Origin: Dicaeum eximium
Lineage: Eukaryota; Chordata; Aves; Passeriformes; Dicaeidae
DNA length: 64,000 nt
Direction of reading: 5' to 3'
NCBI GenBank assembly: GCA_013396995.1
Contig: VWZP01010364.1
Coordinates: 62,001 to 126,000, forward strand
Shown here: positions 11,401 through 23,400 of the stretch, one piece after another
Layout: every line of letters begins with the position of its first letter
How positions within the stretch are numbered: the first letter of the stretch is position 1
The notes under the pieces: generated by a model
What the model saw: the letters and a program-made list of their open reading frames with translations, nothing else
Told to the model about the DNA's origin: nothing
The model's database searches: none
Translations under genes and position numbers: made by a program

Positions 11401-14400
11401 AGTTGGCAAATCAGCTAAACTTGCAAAGCAAACAGGCTCCACAGAGGCAGATTATTTCCCGATGTCATCCCAGGCTTCCAGAAAAGACAAATTCACCCAT
11501 GAAATTTTGTATTCCATTAGTTCTGCACCAGGAAACCTGACTAGTCAGGGCACTGTATGCACAAGGACTGTCAAACCCTACAGAGCCTGGGCTCCCAGGT
11601 GGAGCCACTACTCCAAAGGCACTGTGAAAGCAGAACCTCTCACCTCTGTCTCCCCGAGCCGCCCGTAGTTCACCTCGTAGAGCACGATGAGGCCGTTGGG
11701 CTCCTTTGGCTCCTGCCACTTCAGATGCACAGTGTTCTTCTCCACCAGCTCATGGGCAACTGGGCCAACAATGTCATCAGCCTTAGCTAGAACCAAGTTC
11801 AAGATCAGGTTTAGTTTCACATCTCTGGGCAAAATTCACACCTGCCCATACCTCATCCATCCTCCTTTCCCACCGGGACATAAGGACAGCCCCGGTCTTA
11901 CATATTGCAGCTGCCTCCTACAGGCCAAGCAGCATTTTGGGAACAGCCACCAAGGCACAGCAGGGCTCAGGGACAGAATCACCTTCTGGCATGGTCCTGG
12001 CACTGACATAAGCTGCCACGCTGCAGCGGGACTCCTGGGCATCGTGGTTGCAGGCGTGCAGCTCGATGCGGTACCCGGTGAAGTGCCGCAGCCCCGAGAT
12101 CACCAGCGACTCCTTGGACAGCACCTTCTCAAAGGGTTTCTGCTCCTCTGCACCCTCAGCTGCTGCTGAATTGTTGGGAGAGGATGGGATGGTGGGTAAC
12201 ACCACGGTGGAGTTTGCCACGGAGCCGAGGTCTCTTCGTTTTCTTGATGGCCTGTTAAACAACACGAGTAACCAGGTTAATTGTTATAATCAATATCAAC
12301 ACATCCAGCTGAAAAGGAAGAGTGAAAATGGGAGAGCTCAAATGCCACTGAAAACTCATACTGAAACCTGATATTTGCAATGCAACAAAGAAATTTAATA
12401 TTTTTTTAAACCAAGACATGCGTCTTTACAAAATTCTGTATCTCCTAGACTCTTCTCCCTGCACAACTGCACACAGGGAGATAAAATAAAAATAAACCAA
12501 TCCCAGCTTCAAGTATCTGCTTGAGAATTCAAGTTCCCCTGGGTCTCTCAGCTGAGTCTAACTTTACCAGGTTGCCTCACGGATGCCTCGGGCAGGGTTG
12601 CAATGCTTTGGAGTTCAGCTCCCACCCGCTGCAGCTCCGAGCACACGAGGTCACACCACGGCCTGACTCGGTGACCTCAGATGTGCCACATATCCCAAGT
12701 GTCACTAACTTGCATTTATAAAGCAAAAGGCCACTCTCCCAGCTCTCTGGAATACATTTGCCACTCTCTCCCCTAAGGCTGAACCTTGATGGATGCACAA
12801 AGCATTTTAAACTTTTCCCAAGAGATCAAATCTATTAAGTCCTTTTCAAGGCATGCATTTAGAACTCATGATTCTGATTACATATTCATTGTGTGGTTTT
12901 GTTAACCAAATGTTCCTCCTTCATTTATTGCATTTCAGTCTGAAAATGTGATTTTTTCACTTGTAAAACCAGGACCTGCAGTGTGATCATGTCACCTTTG
13001 CTGTCTGCACCTGAGTGTCACCAGCCAGCTTTAATGTCAGGTTTTGTCAGCAAATAAACAGAATAAATTCAACAGAATTAAGAAGCATTCAATAATTTCA
13101 TTTTCTTGGCCAGAAAAAAAAAAAAAGAAGGGATCAGTACCAAACCAAAAGTGCTCAATCTAACACTCTTATGTGCTGCCATACATTTGCAACATGGAAT
13201 TCCAGGTTGGGAACTAACCAAGGTGGTGAATCAGTAACTGTATTCAGTTACACAAAAGGAATTAGTGCCACTTGAAATCCAGACCATGTATTTTAAGGGG
13301 GTGATGATCTTTTTGTATGTGTGTGCATATGTGTGCAGCTATTAAAGGGTACAAAGAGTGACCTGATCTGAACCCACACTTGAGGCATCTCCAGGCTCTA
13401 AAAATGTAACAAGCTGTTGAAGCAAATCTTTGCTGCTGAACTGCACTTTCCACTGCTACCTCTGACTACCAGGCCATGGCCAGCCCCAGCCCCAGCAGAG
13501 ACTGCTCTGACAGGTCTCTGTCACCTTCCCTGCTTCCCTCTGCCTTCCCTGGTGCTGTTTGTCCTCCTACAGCAAAAGGCACCAGCCAGAAAGCAGAGTT
13601 TGAGATCTCCTCAAACTAAACACTGAGCTGCACACAACACAACACAAATATTCACAGACTTGTCTTCATCCCAGAATGGTTTGGGTGGGAGGGACCTCAA
13701 AGCCCATCCAGTGCCACCCCTGCCATGGCAGGGACACCTCCCACTGTCCCAGGCTGCTCCCAGCCCTGTCCAGCCTGGCCTTGGGCACTGCCAGGGATCC
13801 AGGGGCAGCCACAGCTGCTCTGGGCACCCTGTGCCAGGGCCTGCCCACCCTCACAGCCAGGAATTCCTTCCTGCAGAATATTCATCCACCTGATGACAAA
13901 GCAGGATGGCAAACGGCAGGTTCAGCAAGCACATTCCAGTTTTAAGTTTTCTCTTTCTTAATTACTAATTAACTCCTTTTGGAGCTGCTGTTCCCTCTGC
14001 CTGTGTGGTGGTGTGAGCAGTGTCCCCTCAGGAAGGGGCAGAGTTCAGGGACCCAGCTCTGGGTCATGCCACCTCCCTCCTTGGGAAGGATTCCTTATGG
14101 TCAAACAGGACCTGGTTTGCATAAAAGCAAAGCTACACCCTCTGCTCATCAAGTGTGAATTAAGCTGATCCTTGTGTTCAAGGGAATTTTCTTTTTCACA
14201 AGTAAAACAGTAATTTGACCACTGATGCAACACAGAATAAAATGCAAGAATTCCTTCTTCAATCACAGTAAGTTAAGAAAAGCTTTTGAAGCTGTAAATC
14301 CCCAATCTCCCCGTATTTATTATCCTGGATCTGCAGCAATTTCATTGCCAAATTCTCTGTATTTTCAAACATTTGATTCTTCTCAGAGTTGTTCCAGTGT

Positions 14401-17400
14401 AGTTTGCATTGAGGCATCTCTGTGAAACCCTCAGGTCCAGGTTCCTCCTGTTCTCACAAGTGACCAGGGGGTGTGAGGGGGCTTAAGTGACACCTCAGCA
14501 CACACAGGATGGCCTGTACTGGGAATTTCCAAAAATGCCTTTGCTACCTTAGGCCAAGCTGTTCCACACCCCTGAAACTACCCCAGGTCAGCTTGCCTGG
14601 CAAAAGCATTTTAGATTTGTCTGTACAATTGCCTGAATTGGGAAATGCAGGGTAAACAATTACTTTTAAAGTGTGTCATTCCTCAGATCTTGCTCCCTAA
14701 GAATATTGGGAATGGCACAAATGTGTGTGAGAGGACAGAGACAGAGAATGGGGGCTGCAGTGGTGATGGAGGGAATACCTGCAGTGACACCCTGAACAGC
14801 AGCCACTGAGCTCCCCTCTGCATCTCAGGACTTTTTCTGAAATCTTTCCCTGCTTCCCACAGAATCACGGAGGGGTGAGGCTGGAGGCACCTCTGGGGAT
14901 TGTCTGATCCCAGCCCCTGGCCCAAAGCAGGGGCAGCTGGAGCAGGTGGCTCAGGACCAGGTTGGACCCTCCAGGGATGGAGGCTCCACACATCCCTGGG
15001 CAGCCTGTGCCAGGGTGTAACTGAGCTCCAATCCATGCAGAACTCCTCTAAAATGAGAGCAAATAACACAGGAAAGAAGAAAAAAGCATCAGCTTCTGAT
15101 GGCCACTCTGCTCAGCTCTGAAGGGGACCTGGTGTGAGATACTGCCAGCTCTGCCTGCGCAGAGGAACATTCCTGAACTTCTCGTTTGGTTTTCTGTCAC
15201 TGCCAGAGAAAACTGACCCCCAGGAGTTGTGACAGTGGCTCCTGGAGTGGGTAATCAACATGCCCAAGGGGAAGGAACTGTGATTTCCAGAGAGGTGAGA
15301 TCAGCCCTGGACTAAGGCTGGATCCTGCCCAGGGATCAGATCGCTGGGAACAGGGCAGGAGGGGAGAAATGGCACATGGAAAACTAGAAGAGATCAGGGA
15401 GAAACTGCTGTGATTCTGCTCCCCTGGCATCTCATGTTCCCTGCTGGCCTCATCCCTGAGATTCCTCCCGTGACTGGCAAGTTCCTTCTCTCCAGGAGAG
15501 GCCACACAGCACCTCAGGAGAGGTCACTGAACTCTCAGGAGCCACGAAAAAAGCACCTGAAGTAAGCCACACTCCCTGCTCTGTGCCAGGCTCTGTGAGC
15601 AGGTGATAGCACAGTATTCACAGAGAAAAGAATTCTGATTTATGTAGTGACAGCCTGGAGCCTGCCAGGGAAGAGAAGCAGGGCACGTGGCAGCAGGGAG
15701 GCCTCCTCACCACTGGTTTGTTTTAGAGGATTAGTTGGCCATGGGATGTGGGGATTTCTTCCTCAGGAGGCTGACAAGGTGGCACATCCTGGTGATTGGT
15801 TTCTTCCTAAAATACATACCCCAGAAATTGTCCTGAGAAGCATCCTGGGCTGGCTGCACAATAAAATTTGGGACAGGTGGAATGAAAAAAAAAAAAAAAT
15901 CAGACTGTCAGAATAGTCTGTCTACATCAGGAGGAGTTTGGCTTTTGCATATGGCTTGGTTCTCCTCTGCTTTGGAATATATCATGTCCTGGCATCCTCT
16001 GGCACATTGGAGCTCATCCTGATGGGCACCAACAGCCAGGGAACAGCAAAAGGAGGGATCTGCCCAAGCTTCCAGGTGAGGACTGCAGGCACCAGGGCAG
16101 GGAACACCAGGAATGCCTCAACAGGGAAAACGCTCAGTGCAGTGACCCAGCTTTTGTCAGGCAGCTGCAAATGCAGATTTGTTGGCTGAGGGCAGCAAGC
16201 AGAGAATAAATTTAGAGCACAAAATGCATGACAGGGATGAGGGTAAATCACCACAGATTCTACCCTGCTCCTCAGCACTTCCTGCCCGAGCTGCAGATGA
16301 AGTGTGAAGACATTCAACACCACTTAATGTGACACCAAGTGTGCCACTCAAAACAGGACATTCACCACCCACGGCACTCACATTCCTCATGGTATTGGAG
16401 GTATTTCCCACACTAAGTGAAGGGAGACCACAAATACCACGCTGAAGGACGAGGCTGTGGCCTGGTAAACTGCCCTTCTCCTTTCTTTTCAACTCAATGA
16501 AAAACTTGACCACAAAATTTCAAGACAGGAAAAGAAAATCGCTATTTTTGGCATCATCTGATGCCAGGCGAGCTGCAGACTGTTTGTTAAGGATTCTCAC
16601 TTTATTCTTGAGCTGAGGAGAATTCAGGGGCAGGAAATGAAAGCAGGAGCTGCCCAATCTGCAGGAACATCCGTGGTAGGTGCCCAGCTCTCCCCATTCC
16701 AAGACCCATATCCAGCTGGACTAGACAGGCTCATGGGAGCCTGGCAATGTGGCTGTGTCCAACCTGGTATTTTTATTTAATCCTCAATTACATTTCCCTG
16801 CCCCTGACCCCTGGACAGTCCTGGTTGATGTTCTCACCTGGGCACAAAAACCTCGTTGTGGAGATAATTCTCGAAGGTCTTGCGGAAAGCAGACTCCTCC
16901 AGCTCCTTCTGGATCTGGGAGTCTGTTTTAGGACAGGAACAACATTCCCCACTGACATCCTCAGCTTCACTCTGATTATACTTCTGGGGGTCTTCAGATT
17001 CAAAAGGAGGAGACCACGTCCTTGAGGGCAGCTTTAATCCTGGGGACAAAATGGATTTGGTGTCACTTGTGCCTGTCTTGGCAGAAGATGTTTGATCCTA
17101 CAAAAAGATCCCAAAGCAGTGTACACAGGATTCATGGCACATTTGGGCATCCCGTATTTCACATCTAGGGTTGAGCAGTTCCCTCTTTTCTGACAGGCCT
17201 TTAATTCAAAAATGTTATTTTTGAAATGGAGCTTGGATGCTACTTTATCCCAGTTCAGGTAACACAGAGCAGCAGGGGAGATTTTGGAAGTCCTCAGTGA
17301 AATTCTGTGTTCTCAAGGAATTGCAAACCAGGCACCAGCTGCCTTCAAAAAGTAACTTGGCCCTGAGCTCCAGCAGCACTGAAATTTTTAACTTTACTAT

Positions 17401-20400
17401 CTTCATTGCTGCTATTAAACTTATAATTCAGTGTAAAAGGAGCAAGGGCAGAGGGAGATCCCCAAAGAAAACAACATGTGATTACTTTGCAAAAAACGTT
17501 TTTAGACCTTTTGCATATACCTTGGCAGTAGCACCTAATGTAACAGAACAGGGAGGGACAGAGCTGGGTGTAGAACAGTCCTGAATCCAGCAGAATTGGG
17601 CCCCCAGAGCCTCTCCAAGGCAAAAACCCCAGGCAGTTCTGGGAGAGGCTGAAGGAAAGGCCTGGAGGGAGAAGCACCCACTCACCTTTCAGGCAGTAAT
17701 CGAGTTCATAGAGCTCACTGTCCTCTGCCTGCTGCTGCCAGTACACCAGGTAGTGTGTGATGTTCCCGTTGGGCTCCGAGGGCGGCTTCCACTTGAGGAT
17801 GATTTGGGAGGAGGAGTTGGAGACAGAGATGGGATCCAACGGGACCGACGGAACTGCGCGGGTGGGGAAGAGACAGAGGTCACTGCAGAGCCTGGCAAAG
17901 CAGGGACCAGCACAGACAAGTTTTCATTTCTGTGGGAATCAAGCATTCCCTGGCACCCAGCAGGCTCCTCCAGGCTGGGCTGGATGATCCTGCAGGTCTG
18001 ATCCAGCCTTCATGATTCTTACATGAGGCCACACAACCTGGATAGAAGAGGTGCCCATCAGCACCATCTGGAATCACACCCCTGCTTTAGGAATTCCTTC
18101 CTACCAAAGCAGGGCAGTGGGAAGTTTCCTGGATAAGCCCCAGGCAGAACTGTTAGGCCTGGTTTTACCCAGGAGTGTGCTGCACTGACCTGTGGCGTTG
18201 GTCTGCACGTAGATGATCTCGCTCTTGGCGCCGTACGTGCGCCGCTCGTCGGAGAAGGTGACCAGGGTTTTCACAAACACTGCATATTGTGTCCAGGGCT
18301 TCAGGCCCCTCAGGAGCCACCCAGGCTGGGCCTGGGCTTTGGGCTCGTTTGAGCGTGGTGGGGGGTCAACATCCACAACTGTCCAGCTGTTGGAGCCACA
18401 GGCGTCCTGGCCATCGAACTCCGTCACGTTTTGGTAGGGACTTGAGGAAAGAGAAGGCTCCAATTAACAGAATCCTTGATCAAGCTCTTAAAAACATTTC
18501 TAAAGACAAACTGGAAGTTATCACCCTTTACCCTTCAGAAAAAGTAAAATGATCTCATTGTATTTATTCTGAAAGGGGGGCATTGGGAGCTTTGTTACCT
18601 GAGCTTCCAACAACATCACAGAGCAGGATCTGTGCCACACATGACCCCAACAACTAAGCCCAGACTGATTTTTGTCAGCTCTATGAAAATCAGCTTGGTT
18701 ACCTTGATTCTAAAATAATCTTTCCCACCTCAAAGGGGATAAAACCCTCAGCATCCCACAGAGATAGTGGGGAGATGAGGAACTCCATGGTTCAAGTATG
18801 TGTGTCTAGAACAGCAGGAATAACTAAAGTTTGGATTATTCTTAAATGAGGAATTCTGACTGTGCACAAGTCAGGGATCTTAATGAACACATTTATAGAA
18901 GGGTATCACTGGAAACTTTAGTGTAAGAGCCACAAAACCAGAGACTAAACAGCTTTGCCTACAACAGAAACCTCCAGCAGGCTTCACATGCACCTTTCAA
19001 TGGCAGCTGCTGCTCGTGGCAGCCCAACAAGGCCACTGATCTGTCACCTGAGGGTGACACTTACGCCTCCTTGTAGAACAGCATAAACCCCAGGAGATCA
19101 CGGAAATCTGGGGGCCAGTAGGGCTCCCACTTCAGCAGGATCTTGTCATGAGAAGTCCTAATGGAAGAAAATTTCAGCAGTTCATTTTCACCTGTAACAA
19201 GCGAGAAGTGACAACAGTTTTATTAATGCTGAAAAATGAAGCATTTTGTTTTAATTATCTTAGAAGTTTAAGATGAATGTGAGGATGTTGGCACTGAGAA
19301 GAGTAAAACCTTATCTTACCTGGCAGCCATTCCTATCTCAAATCAGTGGCTGGTATTGTTGCCCTCCTAAGGTTAAATTTTTCTATGATTTCATGAAAAT
19401 GACTCTGTAGAGGAGCTGAACTAATTCTAAGAAGTGGGAAATCTAAAGGTGACACACTTCACAATGTATGGTGATCTGCACAGCTGAACCAGCAATATGG
19501 CTTGCACAGAAGGCAAGAGGCCACAAAAATGAAGCAGAAGAATTTCCAGCCTTGCCCATGAGTAGTGAGGTCCCTGTGCAAACAGGAGGGTGTTTGCAGG
19601 AGGATGGAGCTCAAGAGACATGGTATAACATGTTTTGTGCCCCCAGCCCAAGTGGCTCTGACTGAATTTGCTATTCCTGCAGCAGCTGCAAGAGGAGGAA
19701 GAACATTCATTTTACTGACACCACATCCAGAACAAACAGGGGCGCTTTTTTTTCCCCTTTCTATTTTTTTTTTAGTAAACAGGATGCTGCCAATGTGAAA
19801 GCTGGGCTTGAAATGTAAAAGCAAACAAAAAGCCAAACAACCTGGCAAGCTGTGGTTTGAGGTGGGGGTGGCACAGACACCAGCTCAGCAGGGTGAGGGT
19901 AAAGCTGGCAAAGAGAAATGCAACTGTCTCCTCCAGCTGCCTTCACACCAAACACCAGCCCAGGAGCCACAGGCAGAGCTGAATCTGCCCAAATCCAGGT
20001 TCATTCCCAATGTGGGAAGAGTTTTTCAGTGTCCCATGGGAGGAGATGAACTTTACAGACAGCTGATTCCTTGTGCTCCTACCCTCTGCCCAGGCTGGAG
20101 CTGTGGTGCCCCAGAGGCTCCGTGTGTGTTTTTCACTGGTCCTGCCAGTTTTCAGGTCACAGTCATTGCATTCCCTTCTCCCACTGTGCTGGCCTGGCTG
20201 CCTGTGTTGATATGTGGGAAACCAGACCAGGAAACTGAGTCAACTGAAAGATCTTCACTTTTTAGATCTGTTCACAAACAGCTACATCAACGAGGGGCAA
20301 CGAGGACAGGACTGGAGATCACAGAATCCTGGAATGTTTTGGGTCGGAAAGGATCTTGGGCTTTTCTGGCAATGCTGTCCCCAAAAGCAGAGGGACAGCG

Positions 20401-23400
20401 AAGCCACAGGATGACCCAAGCTGCCCTGCAGTTGTGAGCCTGGATCTGAAATCCCAGCTCAGTCAGTTCTGGGCTTTTTTGGTGGCAATACCTGCCTGAG
20501 CATCTCCCAGGATCACAACACAACTGCTGCAATACTGCATGGATGGGTCACTGCTTCTGTCCCCATGTCATCTATCCTTCACAGAATATCCTGAGCTGCA
20601 AGGGGCCCCTGACCACCTGCACGTGCTCCTGCTCCTGTGTGCAGGTAAATCTCTGTGGGGTTGAGCAATGAATCAGAGCAGAAAGATGCCACCAGCTCAG
20701 AACAAAGCTGGGTTTTTACTACCCCTGATTATTTCCACAATCTGGTTCACCACACAGCCCTGGTACAAACAGGGAAAGGGGATTGTTGGTGGCACAGAAA
20801 GGGAACCAACAGCAGGACTGGGGGTGCAGAAGGACTGTGTTTATTGCAGTACTGCTGCCAAAATAGGTGTCTGCAGAACCCCATCTTCAGCAGCACAACT
20901 TCAGTGAGAGCATAAAGCCAACCCTGTGCTGCCTGCTGACACAGGAGCTGTCTGATCGCTGCTCCTGAAGAAAGCTGTTGGGTAAAAAACCTCAGAGAGG
21001 CATTGCAAAAATTGTTGGAAAATTTTCTCTGCCTGTTGTCATGGCAATTGCCTCACGTGGCCACGGGGATGGGTGGAAATCCTGTTTCTCCCGTGTTTAT
21101 TCCGTGTCACCTCATGACATGGGAAAAGCAGATTATGACTATTAATCAGGTACTCAGCAGTAACACAAAGTCCCAGCCTGGACCGAGGTTACATTGTGCT
21201 AAACTCTTCAAAAAGACACAATAAATACACTCCCAGTCCCAAAACCTCCCAGGGTTTTGTGGGACCAAGGCTCCAGTGGGAGATCCTGTGGGGACTTTCA
21301 CTGGTGGCACAGTGACAGTGTCACTGAGGGCACGGGCAATTTCCAAAGGGAGGACAGGCCATGGAAAAACATCCTGGGCTGGGCTGGGAGAGAGAGGAGT
21401 ATGAGGAGAGCAAGGCAGAGGGAGAGGAAAGGGAAGCAGGGCTGTGTTTTGAGGCTCTTACACGAGGCCTGATCCCCGTTGGTCTTCAGGGCTATGTCAT
21501 TCCTCTCCTGACGCCCCTTAGTCCCGGAGATCTCTTCCATCTTGTGGATTTCTGACAAGCACAGTTTGGGATTATAATGGAAGAAGAGTTTGCCCCGTGC
21601 AATAGTGAGGTTGTGTTTGCTCCAGTCCCAGAGCTGGCGAAGATTCTGGTTGTCCAAGGCATAAAAAGAGTAATTCCTGAAAGCAGAAGAATGAAAACAT
21701 AGGTTGGGAGGGGATGCATGAATAACTCTTTTTGCACTAATTCAAACACCAAAGAAAAACTAATGGAAATTGTCTGCCCTAGCAGGGCACAAGCCACAGG
21801 CAGAGGAACATTTAAAAATAACTTGGGAATTGTTTCCCAATACAAATCACCCTGATAGAACTGGCACTCCTTGTACTTCGGAGCATTCAAATAAAGCATC
21901 TTTTGAGAGAACTCACCCAGCTTCGAGTGTCTCTCCTCTAATCAGATGGAGTTTCCGAAAAAAAGAAAGAGAAACCAAGGCGTAAGAACGGCGAATTTTT
22001 AGGTAACCTGAGATTTCTTCTATCAAGCCAAGGTTTGCTTCCAGCTCAGCTGCTATGTTATCTAGGAGAGGAAAACATTGGGAAGAGTTTTCTGGTATCA
22101 CAGAGAGAAACACCCACCTCAGAGCCCAAACATTAATATTAAACAATTTATGTTAATCCACGAGAACTCGCGAAAATCAATTAACAAAAAAAGGCCAAAT
22201 GAAAGCCTTTGCTTTGTGCTGATTCCTCGGGATCCCTCTAAGCCTGAGGGTGGTCCCAGCTCAGGGCAGTGCCCGTTTCCCTGGCTGCCAGCCCAGTGCC
22301 CAACTTACTTCCCCCACGGATGTTGATGACCAGGCTGCCGTTCAGCACCGTGCAGCCGCGCAGCTCCTGCGCCGACGTCACCGAGTCGATCGTCTTCTCC
22401 TTGCTGAAATCACACACCTTGGGGCAGGGCCCTGCACAGGGTGTGCAGTGCAGGCTGCAAAACAGCACGGGAGGGGGGCAGGGCTGAGGCAGGGGGGCCC
22501 CAGCAGTGCCCAGAAGCAGAGGGATGACTCTGAAGTGACCACATGTAGTGGGGTTCACTTGCAGGGAGCAGCACTTAGAACTCCAGAGAGTCACAGAATC
22601 ATGGAATGGTTTGGGTCATGGAAGGGACCTTAAAGCTCATCCCATTCCACCCCCTTCCACTGGACTAGGTTGCTCCAAGCCCCATCCAACCTGGCCTTGA
22701 AACTAACTGCTGATAAATTTAAATGGTCTTCAATTGTCACTTCCACACTTCAAACATGAATAATTCCATCCCTTCCTACAAAACAAAATGAAGTGGCCTC
22801 AATTATTGTGAAGAGGAAACTGGCCACGATGCTGCCCAGTGTTCTCCATCCCAGGGCTTTCAGGATAACAAACCCCAGCCCAGTATTCATCTCAAGATCA
22901 TTAACCAAACGTGTAATTGATGAGTGGAGAGCTGGCCCTTCATCTGGGAATCCTCTGATTGAGGACTGCACACAATGTTGCTTTAAAAAAGGCAAGAATG
23001 TGCTTTGTGCTCTGGGGAAATACTGCTTAAATAGCACGAGCTGATGCCTTGCCCTGGTCACACCACCACAAGAATGTGTTCCCAACTAGTTCAGAGAAAG
23101 AAATGCTCTAGGAAAAGCAGGGAGCAGAGCTGTGAGGTCCCACTGGCAGCAGCCTGGAACAGCACAGGAGAGGCCACGGGGCTGTTGCACAAGCAGCACA
23201 TCTACTTTGGGGGCTGCTTGTTCCTTCTTTGGAAAAGCAAAACAGGAAATGGCATAAAAAGTCCTGTTAAGAGTGAATTCTCTGAAATTATTATGGCAGG
23301 AGCAAATATGTGCAAGCACAAAGTGACCAATATTCATAGGAAATCTGACTCACCACAATATAGAATGGTATTGCGGGACAAACAACCAAGTTTTCAGTGA

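Larger units (their letters stand above)
10478..11643 (-). other. INSR intron 13, tandem-repeat rich
   Basis: 1,166 bp holding a 50-bp tandem duplication, a 26-bp minisatellite and a CR1 fragment. The 5' and 3' ends are ordinary intron. Confidence 0.9.
12252..16837 (-). other. INSR intron between exons 10 and 12 (no exon 11 seen)
   Basis: 4,586 bp. This is where mammals carry the 36-bp exon 11; I see no 36-bp in-phase open segment resembling its peptide, though I could not search exhaustively. Contains CR1 fragments at 13669-13882 and 14860-15025, poly-A runs near 13108 and 15885, and otherwise unremarkable sequence. Confidence 0.85.
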
